A stretch of 29,554 nucleotides of DNA, from NCBI GenBank assembly GCA_052034745.1, contig JBPOIF010000014.1, forward strand, positions 1 through 29,554. Reading direction: 5' to 3'. A model generated the notes under the pieces. That model did no database searches. It was not told the DNA's origin and saw only the letters and a list, made by a program, of their open reading frames with translations. The stretch comes from UBA4124 sp052034745. GTDB taxonomy: Bacteria; Patescibacteriota; Minisyncoccia; Phycocordibacterales; UBA9973. Of this stretch, positions 1-6,010 are shown piece by piece. Made by a program: the position numbers and the translations under genes. Positions within the stretch are counted from its first letter, which is position 1. Every line of letters begins with the position of its first letter.

Positions 1-7
1 CAGCACT

Positions 8-185
8 AGAAAATCCGCACTTCTGTGCGGATTTTCTGCCCGACAGCATGACAACTGCTTGTCATGCGTAAGGACGAGAACGCCGGAAGTATGTTTTCTC
101 AGCAGAGAAAACAACTGAGGCGGTGCCTAGACAAAACTTTTTGACGGAAAAAGTTTTAGTCGAAGGAGAGATTCCTTGTCGGGCA
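8..185. repeat. Multi-hairpin structured element (RNA or palindromic DNA)
   Basis: Seven helices lie nearly back to back. A perfect 13-bp hairpin occupies 8-37. An outer 9-bp closing stem pairs 37-45 with 177-185. Inside it are hairpins at 46-67 (9 bp, loop CTGC), 92-113 (9 bp, loop AGCA), 115-130 (weak), 133-157 (10 bp, loop GACGG) and 163-177 (5 bp). No ORF or known RNA family signature was recognised. It lies beyond the terminator of the first minus-strand gene. It could be a structured RNA or a REP-like palindromic repeat. The 8-37 hairpin has T-rich flanks and may also terminate transcription from a gene left of the window. Confidence 0.55.
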
Positions 186-192
186 ACAAAAA

Positions 193-224
193 ATGTCCGA
201 GCAGTATTATAGCTACTCGGACAT
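193..224 (-). terminator. Terminator of the 244-708 gene
   Basis: A perfect 9-bp stem (193-201 with 216-224) is followed on the minus strand by a T-run, just past the stop codon of the minus-strand gene. Confidence 0.8.
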
Positions 225-243
225 AATAATTACTAGTTAGAAT

Positions 244-708
244 TTACAAGAAAAGTTTTGAATCTTTTCTCATTCTAAGTTTTCCTCCAAAATAATCTAT
301 CGGAAAAATTGACCAACCTTTCTTACCTTGTCTGGTAATTGAAAGCATGATTATTTTTCGGTTAGCACCATGGCAAAAAAATAAATTTGAGCAATTGTTT
401 TCAGCCAACACTCCGTTTGGGTTTACGTTGATTTGATTCGATACAAGAGAGTGTATTTGGGAAAGGTTGATAGGTGCATTTTTGCTTTTCTCAAATATTT
501 TTCTCAAGTCTTCAATAGAAATCTCTTCTTTTAGAAGATGAATGTTCAACCTTCTAAAGGGGACGTTACTTTCTGTTCGCGGAACCAATCTCCAGAACGA
601 GTCTTTGATGAATCGATAAATTCTTCCTTTAACAAAATAATCAAATATCTCAAATCGACCGGTACTTGGTACGTCGACTGTCCCTGTTGGAATTAATCTT
701 TCTTCCAT
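244..708 (-). CDS. Orphan hypothetical protein, 154 aa
   Basis: No family was recognised. The product is a soluble, basic protein without a signal peptide or membrane segment; it has a mixed alpha/beta look and a K/R-rich C-terminus (residues around 140-154). The ATG at 708 is chosen because it is the first one after a strong promoter (TTGACA at 756-761, -10 at 733-738). There is no Shine-Dalgarno sequence before it, only an A/T-rich leader. It has its own terminator at 193-224, so it is a one-gene transcription unit. It is the last of four small minus-strand orphan genes built the same way. Confidence 0.7.
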   Translation of the reverse strand: MEERLIPTGTVDVPSTGRFEIFDYFVKGRIYRFIKDSFWRLVPRTESNVPFRRLNIHLLKEEISIEDLRKIFEKSKNAPINLSQIHSLVSNQINVNPNGVLAENNCSNLFFCHGANRKIIMLSITRQGKKGWSIFPIDYFGGKLRMRKDSKLFL

Positions 709-732
709 AGTAGGTATTTTTTAATTTTCAAT

Positions 733-761
733 AAATTAACATATTTTTATTAAAATGTCAA
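733..761 (-). promoter_or_regulatory. Promoter TTGACA-17-TAATTT
   Basis: Minus-strand -35 at 756-761 and -10 at 733-738 with a 17-base spacer, upstream of the 154-aa gene. The predicted leader is about 20 bases and lacks a ribosome-binding site. Confidence 0.65.
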
Positions 762-764
762 TAA

Positions 765-789
765 AAAAAGATGCTCTCGGCATCTTTTT
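765..789 (-). terminator. Terminator of the 807-1091 gene
   Basis: A perfect 10-bp hairpin (765-774 with 780-789, loop of five) with flanking A and T runs, directly behind the stop of the 94-aa gene and immediately before the next promoter. Confidence 0.85.
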
Positions 790-806
790 AACGGATATAG
801 ATATTT

Positions 807-1091
807 TTAATCAGAAATAGGTTCGAGAAAAAATAAAGTATCAATAAACATAACACTGGAAAAAGGGAAGCTGTAAGGATTGAATATTGTTTCCACTTTT
901 TTATCAATGACTTTGTGCCGAGGGAAAATAATAGAAACTATTTTAGAAGGTTTATTTTTCATCTCTAACACTTCTTCCTCGTCATAAATATTGCCAATGT
1001 ATGCTCGAATTCCATATTGTATTTTCCCTTGACCTTTCATCTTAACTTGAGGGTATTCTAACCCTGCACTAATAGTACTAGTATTGTTCAT
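807..1091 (-). CDS. Orphan hypothetical protein, 94 aa
   Basis: No family was recognised. It is a small protein with no signal peptide. The middle is charged (EEEVLEMKNK) and the C-terminal third is hydrophobic and rich in Phe (residues 70-90). The ATG at 1091 is preceded within two bases by a purine-rich stretch and lies 15 bases downstream of a TACTAT/TATAAT -10 region. It has its own promoter and terminator, making it a one-gene unit like its neighbours. Confidence 0.6.
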   Translation of the reverse strand: MNNTSTISAGLEYPQVKMKGQGKIQYGIRAYIGNIYDEEEVLEMKNKPSKIVSIIFPRHKVIDKKVETIFNPYSFPFSSVMFIDTLFFLEPISD

Positions 1092-1106
1092 ACCTCTTTT
1101 TTTATT

Positions 1107-1134
1107 ATAGTATCTCTTTTGAAATGAAAGTCAA
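1107..1134 (-). promoter_or_regulatory. Promoter TTGACT-16-TACTAT
   Basis: Minus-strand -35 at 1129-1134 and -10 at 1107-1112. An overlapping TATAAT at 1104-1109 would give a 19-base spacer. Confidence 0.6.
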
Positions 1135-1179
1135 AGTTCCAACTTCGTCCCATACGGCCAGCACGTCTTTTTGGAAATA

Positions 1180-1208
1180 AAAAGACCATCCTTTGTGGAC
1201 GGTCTTTT
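1180..1208 (-). terminator. Terminator of the 1223-1660 gene
   Basis: A hairpin pairs 1180-1191 with 1197-1208 with one internal mismatch. Minus-strand T-rich flank, just after the stop codon. Confidence 0.75.
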
Positions 1209-1222
1209 GAACAAAAGAATTT

Positions 1223-1660
1223 TTAAATCTCTAAAATTTCTACCTGGTACCGGTCAAACTCCAGATCAATCCTTTCTCCATTGATAGAGTAGATGGTACC
1301 GTCGCCGGTTACGGATTCGTTGGCTCTTTTGAAAATGAAGGCCTGAAACTTTTCTCCGTTGACACAGGAAGGGCTGTTGATTCCAGGGGTACCATCTGGT
1401 TTCCACGTAACCTCTCTGATCAGTCCGTACTGTGGTCTGAATTTCAGATTCTTTTCGTACTCTTTTGCAATCTGGAGGAGTTCTTCCAGCTGGGTTTCTC
1501 CTGCCAGAATATATGTCCGACTTAGTTCTCTTTCGGTAAAAAAATCTTTACCGCAGAAATAAAATGCATAATACTTTTCCATTTCGAAATGATTTGGTGA
1601 AGAGGGAGTGAACTTGTCGATTATGATATTATAACAGTTTTTATTTTTGTCAAATCCCAT
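1223..1660 (-). CDS. Orphan hypothetical protein, 145 aa
   Basis: No family was recognised. It is soluble and acidic, with aromatic-rich N-terminal strands (YYAFYFCGKDFF around residues 29-40), a predicted helix around residues 55-71 and a C-terminal strand segment. Two cysteines are visible near the middle and N-terminal parts; no metal motif is clear. The ATG at 1660 follows AAAGGT two bases upstream. Unlike its neighbours, no clear TTGACA promoter was found in the 57 bases after the upstream gene, so it may depend on readthrough or a weak local promoter. Confidence 0.6.
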   Translation of the reverse strand: MGFDKNKNCYNIIIDKFTPSSPNHFEMEKYYAFYFCGKDFFTERELSRTYILAGETQLEELLQIAKEYEKNLKFRPQYGLIREVTWKPDGTPGINSPSCVNGEKFQAFIFKRANESVTGDGTIYSINGERIDLEFDRYQVEILEI

Positions 1661-1688
1661 ACCTTTGTGTGCTTGATAGCAATTAAAA

Positions 1689-1713
1689 AGAGGAATGGTT
1701 TTTCCATTCCTCT
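1689..1713 (-). terminator. Terminator of the 1718-2125 gene
   Basis: A perfect hairpin with a 10-11 bp stem and a five-base loop, followed on the minus strand by TTTTT. It starts only five bases after the stop codon. Confidence 0.85.
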
Positions 1714-1717
1714 TCGT

Positions 1718-2125
1718 TCAGTTCCTCTTTCCCGATTCTCCAAATTCCATCGTAGTTTCTCCTTCAAACACCATGTCTGAAACCGCTGCATCGTTGTCGA
1801 AGCCAGTCCCTTCTGCCAAAAAACGAACTGCGCGTTTGCACCAGGTGACCATGGTCTCTTTTGTTTCCTCATAGCTTGTAGAAGGAAAGCAATTGATAAA
1901 AAGGTCTCCGGCGGCCGAGGGTTCAGTGAGTCCGATTGTCTGTGGTTTGTGAATGTTGAGGTCATTCCGTAAGCCAGACACCTGGATCTCAAAGGAGTTT
2001 CTCTCAGGAGGTTTTTGTCCTGGGTATTCGAGAGCAAAATCATCAGGGAAGATCCTCTCATGGATGATGAATCCAAAATTGTAGTTCTTTCCTTTGTAAC
2101 GGAATAGGTTAGTTATGAAGTGCAT
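1718..2125 (-). CDS. Orphan hypothetical protein, 135 aa
   Basis: No family was recognised. It is a soluble protein; the N-terminal part suggests strands (YNFGFIIHERIF), the middle holds a long helix (residues about 82-107) with one Cys, and the C-terminus is charged. The ATG at 2125 is chosen from the promoter position (-10 at 2145-2150); no Shine-Dalgarno is seen. A longer ORF of 151 aa in another frame covers the same DNA, but this frame has the normal residue composition and ends right at the terminator hairpin. It is the first gene of the leftmost minus-strand cluster and is itself monocistronic. Confidence 0.65.
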   Translation of the reverse strand: MHFITNLFRYKGKNYNFGFIIHERIFPDDFALEYPGQKPPERNSFEIQVSGLRNDLNIHKPQTIGLTEPSAAGDLFINCFPSTSYEETKETMVTWCKRAVRFLAEGTGFDNDAAVSDMVFEGETTMEFGESGKRN

Positions 2126-2144
2126 AGCGGTATGTTTTTTTCTG

Positions 2145-2172
2145 ATATTACGATTATTTGTTGGATTGTCAA
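2145..2172 (-). promoter_or_regulatory. Promoter TTGACA-16-TAATAT
   Basis: Minus-strand -35 at 2167-2172 and -10 at 2145-2150, 16-base spacer, upstream of the 135-aa gene. Confidence 0.65.
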
Positions 2173-2199
2173 TAAAATAGGTTCAATTGTTTTGTACGG

Positions 2200-2205
2200 T
2201 ATACT
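2200..2205 (+). promoter_or_regulatory. -10 TATACT predicting a leaderless mRNA
   Basis: The -10 hexamer ends six bases before the ATG at 2212, so transcription would start at or next to the start codon. No good -35 is visible. Confidence 0.55.
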
Positions 2206-2211
2206 AAAAAT

Positions 2212-2850
2212 ATGAAACAACTCTTTCTTACCTCAGAAGTAAATATGGTTTCTTCGGATATTCGCAAGAAGATAAAAACCAAAAACGGTACTTTAAAGAC
2301 CGCATACATTACGACACCTCTTGAAAGGGGACATGAAGACGATGATCTCATCTGGTCAAAAGAAAACCAATCCTCGATGTTGAGAGCAGGGTTTGAAATA
2401 TTTGAATATACGATCACTGACAAACGGCGAGAAGATTTGGAGAAAGACTTAGGAGAATGTGACGTCATCTATGTTGAAGGTGGTAGTTTGGTTCATATGA
2501 TGAACCAGGTTCGCGCTTCAGGTTTTGATTTTTTTATTATCGATTTTTTGAACAAAGGAGGTGTATACATAGGGACGAGCACAGGGAGTTTTATCGCAGC
2601 ACAAGATACGGGACCAGGTCTTTCATTGGAGACGTATCTTGAAGAAGGCTTTGATACAAAAGGAATCGGCTTGGTCAATTTCCTCGTGATGCCACATTGG
2701 GGTACTGATGTCTTTCGAGAGTCCTATATAAAAATGCCCAAAGATGCATACGACATGAAAGTGCCAATGATTATTTTGAATGACTTGCAGTATGTTTGGG
2801 TTCATGGAGAAAATATGCACATTGTTGATTTGGCAAATACACAGTCATAA
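2212..2850 (+). CDS. Peptidase S51 (dipeptidase E-like) family protein
   Basis: Likely a cytoplasmic serine peptidase or related hydrolase of the PepE/cyanophycinase fold (S51). Family hallmarks visible in the 212 aa product: VIYVEGGS at 85-92 (the usual place of the GGN/GGG turn), the nucleophile elbow GTSTGS at 121-126 with Ser123 as the presumed nucleophile, and PHWG at 161-164 with His162. Length matches the family (about 200-240 aa). In classical PepE the elbow reads G-x-S-A-G; here Thr replaces Ala. No signal peptide is present. The start is set by a -10 six bases upstream. The substrate is unknown; true PepE cleaves Asp-X dipeptides, and that specificity cannot be read here. Confidence 0.8.
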   Translation: MKQLFLTSEVNMVSSDIRKKIKTKNGTLKTAYITTPLERGHEDDDLIWSKENQSSMLRAGFEIFEYTITDKRREDLEKDLGECDVIYVEGGSLVHMMNQVRASGFDFFIIDFLNKGGVYIGTSTGSFIAAQDTGPGLSLETYLEEGFDTKGIGLVNFLVMPHWGTDVFRESYIKMPKDAYDMKVPMIILNDLQYVWVHGENMHIVDLANTQS

Positions 2851-2913
2851 TTAATAACAAAAGAAATCGAAGCACTCCAGTTTTTAATTTAGGATTCTTT
2901 TTTGAGACAGGAG

Positions 2914-2919
2914 TATACT
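2914..2919 (+). promoter_or_regulatory. -10 TATACT predicting a leaderless mRNA
   Basis: Ends eight bases before the ATG at 2928. Confidence 0.55.
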
Positions 2920-2927
2920 AGCCCTAT

Positions 2928-3308
2928 ATGACAGACGAACAGCGGGTAAAAATCACGACCATTTTACAAGGCAGTACCTACGGAGTAATCGCAACGGCGG
3001 GACAAGAGACGCCCGAGTCAGCACTCATCACCATCGCAGGTATCGAGGATATGTCGATTGTGGTCGGATCACTCAAAGGATCTCGAAAGAATGACAATAT
3101 CGCACAGAACAACAACGTGTCGTTCGTCATTGGGTGGGACCCTGTCGTCAAAACAACGATACAGATAGAAGGGGAAGCTGTCTCTGTTCCGCACGGTGCG
3201 ACATATGCAAATGAAGGGATGGAATACTTCAAGATTGTTCCGCGCTGGATGCGATATTCGAACTTTGCAGTTAGTCCATTGGAAGTTTGGGAGGTGAAGC
3301 TCGGGTAG
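2928..3308 (+). CDS. Pyridoxamine 5'-phosphate oxidase-like FMN-binding protein
   Basis: A 126-aa split-barrel flavoprotein of the PPOX superfamily. The N-terminal helix (TDEQRVKITTILQG) is followed by the typical strand YGVIATAGQETPESALI, then SIVVGSLKGSRKNDNIAQNNNVSFVIGWD, which is the family's strand plus Sxxxxxxxxx-NxxV region. The C-terminal WEVKLG strand is typical of small general-stress PPOX proteins. Such proteins bind FMN or F420 and act on unknown substrates; there is no reason to call it PdxH. It has its own leaderless-type -10 and its stop codon lies two bases before the next ATG, so it is probably co-transcribed with the SET-domain gene. Confidence 0.8.
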   Translation: MTDEQRVKITTILQGSTYGVIATAGQETPESALITIAGIEDMSIVVGSLKGSRKNDNIAQNNNVSFVIGWDPVVKTTIQIEGEAVSVPHGATYANEGMEYFKIVPRWMRYSNFAVSPLEVWEVKLG

Positions 3309-3310
3309 GT

Positions 3311-3805
3311 ATGCATCTGACGCAAAGAGAATCGCGATTGTTTTCTATCGGACCTGCTCGCAATGGGCAGGGGATTTTTGCGCGAGTACCTTTTAAAAAA
3401 GAAGAGACACTCTTTCAAGTACGAGGACAGATGCTCACGTGTGATGAAGATGATGACATTGAGGATGAAATCAGAAACAATACATTTCGATATGACAAAG
3501 ACTGGTATATCAGCCCGCAGGGTCTCATCGCAGATATGCTCAACCATAGTTGTGCCCCGAACGCGAAAGTGGTGAAGCGAGGAAGGAAGCTCTTTGTTGT
3601 CGCACTTCGCTCAATCGGGAAAGGAAGGGAAGTGCTCATTGATTACTCGACCATTGTTGCAGCAGACGATGTTTGGACGATGCGCTGCAATTGCGGAGCA
3701 TCTACTTGCAGAAAAGTCGTGCGATCATTTCCCAAGCTTCCACCTATTCTCCAAGCTCGCTACCACAAGCAGGGTGCGGTGCCACCGTATATCGATGAGA
3801 AATAA
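3311..3805 (+). CDS. SET-domain protein (putative protein lysine methyltransferase)
   Basis: A 164-aa stand-alone SET protein. Visible SET motifs: GQGIFARVPFKKEETLF near residues 19-34, the knot-forming NHSCAPN at 78-84 that contributes to S-adenosylmethionine binding, and EVLIDYS at 107-113 with the catalytic-type Tyr112. A post-SET cysteine cluster follows (C126, C128, C133), which in this family completes a zinc site. The ATG at 3311 is preferred because it lies just after the upstream stop; an in-frame ATG at 3287 would add eight residues and overlap that gene. Bacterial SET proteins methylate ribosomal, DNA-binding or host proteins; the target here is unknown. Confidence 0.85.
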   Translation: MHLTQRESRLFSIGPARNGQGIFARVPFKKEETLFQVRGQMLTCDEDDDIEDEIRNNTFRYDKDWYISPQGLIADMLNHSCAPNAKVVKRGRKLFVVALRSIGKGREVLIDYSTIVAADDVWTMRCNCGASTCRKVVRSFPKLPPILQARYHKQGAVPPYIDEK

Positions 3806-3829
3806 GGTTTTTTGTAGGGAGGAACTCTT

Positions 3830-3858
3830 TTGACATTTATATAAATATATGCTATAAT
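3830..3858 (+). promoter_or_regulatory. Perfect consensus promoter TTGACA-17-TATAAT
   Basis: -35 at 3830-3835, -10 at 3853-3858, spacer 17. It drives the amidase. The predicted leader is about 40 bases and has no Shine-Dalgarno. The end of the spacer (ATATATGC) resembles that of the promoter at 5914-5942. Confidence 0.85.
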
Positions 3859-3904
3859 ACTATCTAGAAATATTCATCAATCACCAAAATAAAACTGTTT
3901 GATT

Positions 3905-4939
3905 ATGAAGAAAATACTGTTCATTTTCATTCTCATAGGATTTGTAATTTCAGCAAAAGGGCAGACCTACAAAGACTGGCTGAGCCCACTCAATGCAAAA
4001 CGTCCCTATCGGTCCAGTACACGATATATCGTGCTCCATACGACCGAAGGATCGGATCGTCCGTCACTGAATACGCTTCACCGGTACGGTACCTGCAACT
4101 ATATGGTTGCAACGGATGGGACCATTTATACCATCATAAGTGATGGCAAGGTCTCCAAGCATGCCGGACGGAGTATGTGGTACGGACATCAAAACCTCTC
4201 GAACGTATCGATTGGAATTGAGATCGTCGGTTATCACAACAAAAAGATAACCAAGAAACAAACTGCCGCAATCAAACTTCTGGTCGCTTCTTTGAAAAAG
4301 AAGTATCACCTGAAAGATGAGGCAGTGGTGACGCATTCAATGGTTGCCTACGGCAGCCCCAATCAATGGTTCGCAAAGAAACATCGCGGACGGAAACGGT
4401 GCGGAATGTTATTTGCAAGTGCATCGTTTCGCACATCGATTGGTCTGAAGGGAAGCTTTTCAGTTGACCCCGACGTTAAAGCGGGTCGTCTCATCAACGC
4501 TGACCCTTATCTTGCAAAGGTCCTCTACGGCGGGCCAACTCCAACTGTTTCTTCCAAGAAACAGTACACCGATCCAAAAAACAATTCAGAGGATGACTTT
4601 GAAGGGTTTCGGCAGATCGGTGCAAAAGGGGTCTACCCGATTGCCGGAGAGGAGTACAATGCAAAGACAACGATTTACTTTTTCCCTGATACAACAATCA
4701 GGACAGGAAAAGAAATCAAAGAGTCTGAGTTTGCTTCTCTTCCGAAAGGCACCAAGGTGCTCGTCGGCTATGTCCATGGGGGCAAGGTGACCAAGAGTCG
4801 CACCGCGTATGACGTGGTAGGGAAGGACTACAACTTACCTTCGACGTTTTATCTGTTCCCGAACGGGAAGATAGTTACCGGAGATGGTATCAGTGAACGA
4901 ACCATTCCTGTCGGAACCATCCTATTGTTTCGAGATTAA
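3905..4939 (+). CDS. Secreted N-acetylmuramoyl-L-alanine amidase (PGRP/amidase_2)
   Basis: Cleaves the amide bond between muramic acid and the peptide stem of peptidoglycan. The 344-aa product begins with a signal peptide, MKKILFIFILIGFVISAKGQ, cleaved probably near residue 20. The amidase_2 domain spans about residues 36-205: zinc ligands H45 (VLHTTEG), H144 (VVTHSMV) and C166 (KRCGM), matching the His/His/Cys set of T7-lysozyme-like amidases. The C-terminal 100 residues hold two imperfect copies of a short beta unit (about 256-288 and 314-342; shared pattern T-x-Y-x-FP...TG...I). The ATG at 3905 is preferred over a TTG at 3899. It is a single-gene unit with a perfect promoter and its own terminator. 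The signal peptide style recalls Bacteroidetes. Confidence 0.88.
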   Translation: MKKILFIFILIGFVISAKGQTYKDWLSPLNAKRPYRSSTRYIVLHTTEGSDRPSLNTLHRYGTCNYMVATDGTIYTIISDGKVSKHAGRSMWYGHQNLSNVSIGIEIVGYHNKKITKKQTAAIKLLVASLKKKYHLKDEAVVTHSMVAYGSPNQWFAKKHRGRKRCGMLFASASFRTSIGLKGSFSVDPDVKAGRLINADPYLAKVLYGGPTPTVSSKKQYTDPKNNSEDDFEGFRQIGAKGVYPIAGEEYNAKTTIYFFPDTTIRTGKEIKESEFASLPKGTKVLVGYVHGGKVTKSRTAYDVVGKDYNLPSTFYLFPNGKIVTGDGISERTIPVGTILLFRD

Positions 4940-4950
4940 AAATCCTTTCA

Positions 4951-4981
4951 AGTAGTCTGCAGATGCAGGCTACTTTTTTTT
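4951..4981 (+). terminator. Terminator of the amidase gene
   Basis: A 10-bp stem (4951-4960 with 4965-4974, one G-T pair), loop AGAT, then eight T. Confidence 0.9.
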
Positions 4982-4997
4982 GTTCAAAAAACCCTGC

Positions 4998-5003
4998 TAC
5001 ACT
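4998..5003 (+). promoter_or_regulatory. Extended -10 TGC-TACACT, leaderless type
   Basis: Ends seven bases before the ATG at 5011, which supports that start over an in-frame upstream ATG at 4963 that lies inside the terminator. Confidence 0.5.
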
Positions 5004-5010
5004 CATCATC

Positions 5011-5250
5011 ATGTGGTATGTCTATATACTTTCTTGCGCTGACGGGACACTTTATACCGGGTCGACCAACGATATTGCAAAGCGACTGCATGCACACAAC
5101 CATGCAAAGTCGGGCGCTCACTATACAAAGATCCGCCGTCCTGTTGCGCTCGTATACAAGGAGGAATGCGAAACAATGGGAGAGGCACGTCGTCGAGAAG
5201 CAGAAATCAAACAAATGACTCGAACGCAAAAACAAAATCTTTTCAAATAA
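5011..5250 (+). CDS. GIY-YIG nuclease superfamily protein (UPF0213/YhbQ type)
   Basis: A 79-aa single-domain GIY-YIG protein. The hallmark strands are WYVYILSC (residues 2-9) and LYTGSTND (14-21), followed by the conserved basic helix (IAKRLHAH, with Arg24) and the KSGAHYTKIRRPV segment. A conserved Glu lies in the second helix (EARRREAEIKQM). This small family (about 80-95 aa) cuts DNA or RNA in some members, but its cellular role is not settled. The ATG is fixed by the promoter and by the amidase terminator covering the upstream in-frame ATG. It converges on the next gene, with a shared hairpin between them. Confidence 0.9.
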   Translation: MWYVYILSCADGTLYTGSTNDIAKRLHAHNHAKSGAHYTKIRRPVALVYKEECETMGEARRREAEIKQMTRTQKQNLFK

Positions 5251-5280
5251 AAAAAGTCCGCTCTCTTGAGCGGACTTTGA
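5250..5280 (-). terminator. Terminator, copy 1 of a 31-bp direct repeat
   Basis: A perfect 11-bp hairpin (AAGTCCGCTC / GAGCGGACTT, loop TCTT) between convergent genes; the T-run is on the minus strand, serving the 5287-5829 gene. The same 31 bp recur at 5966-5996. Confidence 0.85.
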
Positions 5281-5286
5281 CTATCT

Positions 5287-5829
5287 TTACATTTTTATAT
5301 TCACACCGACCATGAGTCGGGCAACCTCGTATTCAAGGTCATAGCCAGGCATGGACCAGATGGTCACATCCTTTTTGGTATAACGGAGATTCACTCCGGT
5401 ACCATTGAAGCGCCAGCTGGTAATACCAGCAGTAAAGCTTTTTGAAAAGGTGTGGTACGCGTTGATGCGGTACCAATAATTCCCTTTTCCTGCTCCCTTT
5501 TCGTACATTGCCAGGATCGAATTGTTGTTCTTTCCTGTCCATACTCCAAGGAACAGTCTCGGCTTACTTGACCCGTGCTCTACGCCGGTCATGGCGGTGA
5601 AGCTCAGATTGTTGTTCGGGCTATAGGAACCCCCGATCAGCGCTTCGCCCCATGTTTTCTCGATCAGCCCAAAATAATTCAGACTGAACTTCTCGGATAT
5701 TTTCTTGGTGCCGTAATAGTTGATATCCATGGCAGGCCTTGCTTTTTCTCCGAACCGGACGTATGAGTCCAACTGGGCGTTTGTGTTGTTTACTACGAAT
5801 ATAAGAATGATGGTAATGAACTTTTTCAT
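5287..5829 (-). CDS. Exported protein, probable beta-rich fold, 180 aa
   Basis: No named family was recognised. The N-terminus is a signal peptide (MKKFITIILIFVVNNTNAQ, cleavage expected after NAQ). The mature part is rich in alternating aromatic and polar residues (SLNYFGLIEKTW, LSFTAMTGVEHG, NYWYRINAYHTF, TAGITSWRFNGTGVNLRY), the pattern of beta-strands in small barrels or outer-surface proteins. It resembles Bacteroidetes exported proteins in style; outer-membrane proteins are not expected in Patescibacteria, so its location is unclear. It has a perfect promoter at 5914-5942, a long hairpin leader and its own terminator. It is bounded by identical 31-bp terminator repeats. Confidence 0.7.
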   Translation of the reverse strand: MKKFITIILIFVVNNTNAQLDSYVRFGEKARPAMDINYYGTKKISEKFSLNYFGLIEKTWGEALIGGSYSPNNNLSFTAMTGVEHGSSKPRLFLGVWTGKNNNSILAMYEKGAGKGNYWYRINAYHTFSKSFTAGITSWRFNGTGVNLRYTKKDVTIWSMPGYDLEYEVARLMVGVNIKM

Positions 5830-5842
5830 TGTTATGGTTTTA

Positions 5843-5895
5843 GGTGTTTATCGCTATCTCCTTGTTTTGAAAGGGGAGAGATACTGATAAACACC
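5843..5895 (-). promoter_or_regulatory. Hairpin in the 5' leader of the exported-protein gene
   Basis: In the roughly 78-base leader, a 10-bp inverted repeat (5843-5852 with 5886-5895) encloses a second stem (5855-5860 with 5878-5883). It ends about 14 bases before the start codon and could protect the mRNA or tune translation. No riboswitch class was recognised. Confidence 0.6.
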
Positions 5896-5913
5896 CAGAC
5901 CATCTTTAGTATG

Positions 5914-5942
5914 ATTATAGCATTTATACATCTATTTGTCAA
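5914..5942 (-). promoter_or_regulatory. Perfect consensus promoter TTGACA-17-TATAAT
   Basis: Minus-strand -35 at 5937-5942, -10 at 5914-5919, spacer 17. Confidence 0.85.
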
Positions 5943-5965
5943 TAGCATCTTTTTGCTCTAAAAAC

Positions 5966-5996
5966 AAAAAAGTCCGCTCTCTTGAGCGGACTTTGA
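5966..5996 (-). terminator. Terminator of the purB-HAD gene, copy 2 of the 31-bp repeat
   Basis: Identical over 31 bp to 5250-5280. Minus-strand T-run follows the stem; the stop codon of the fusion gene is 15 bases upstream. Confidence 0.85.
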
Positions 5997-6010
5997 GGTT
6001 TGATAACCTT

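Noticed and set aside
1621..2076. 151-codon frame overlapping the 135-aa orphan gene
   Set aside because: It runs through the terminator hairpin and into the next gene, and the composition (Ser/Arg/Met mix) is that of a shadow frame.
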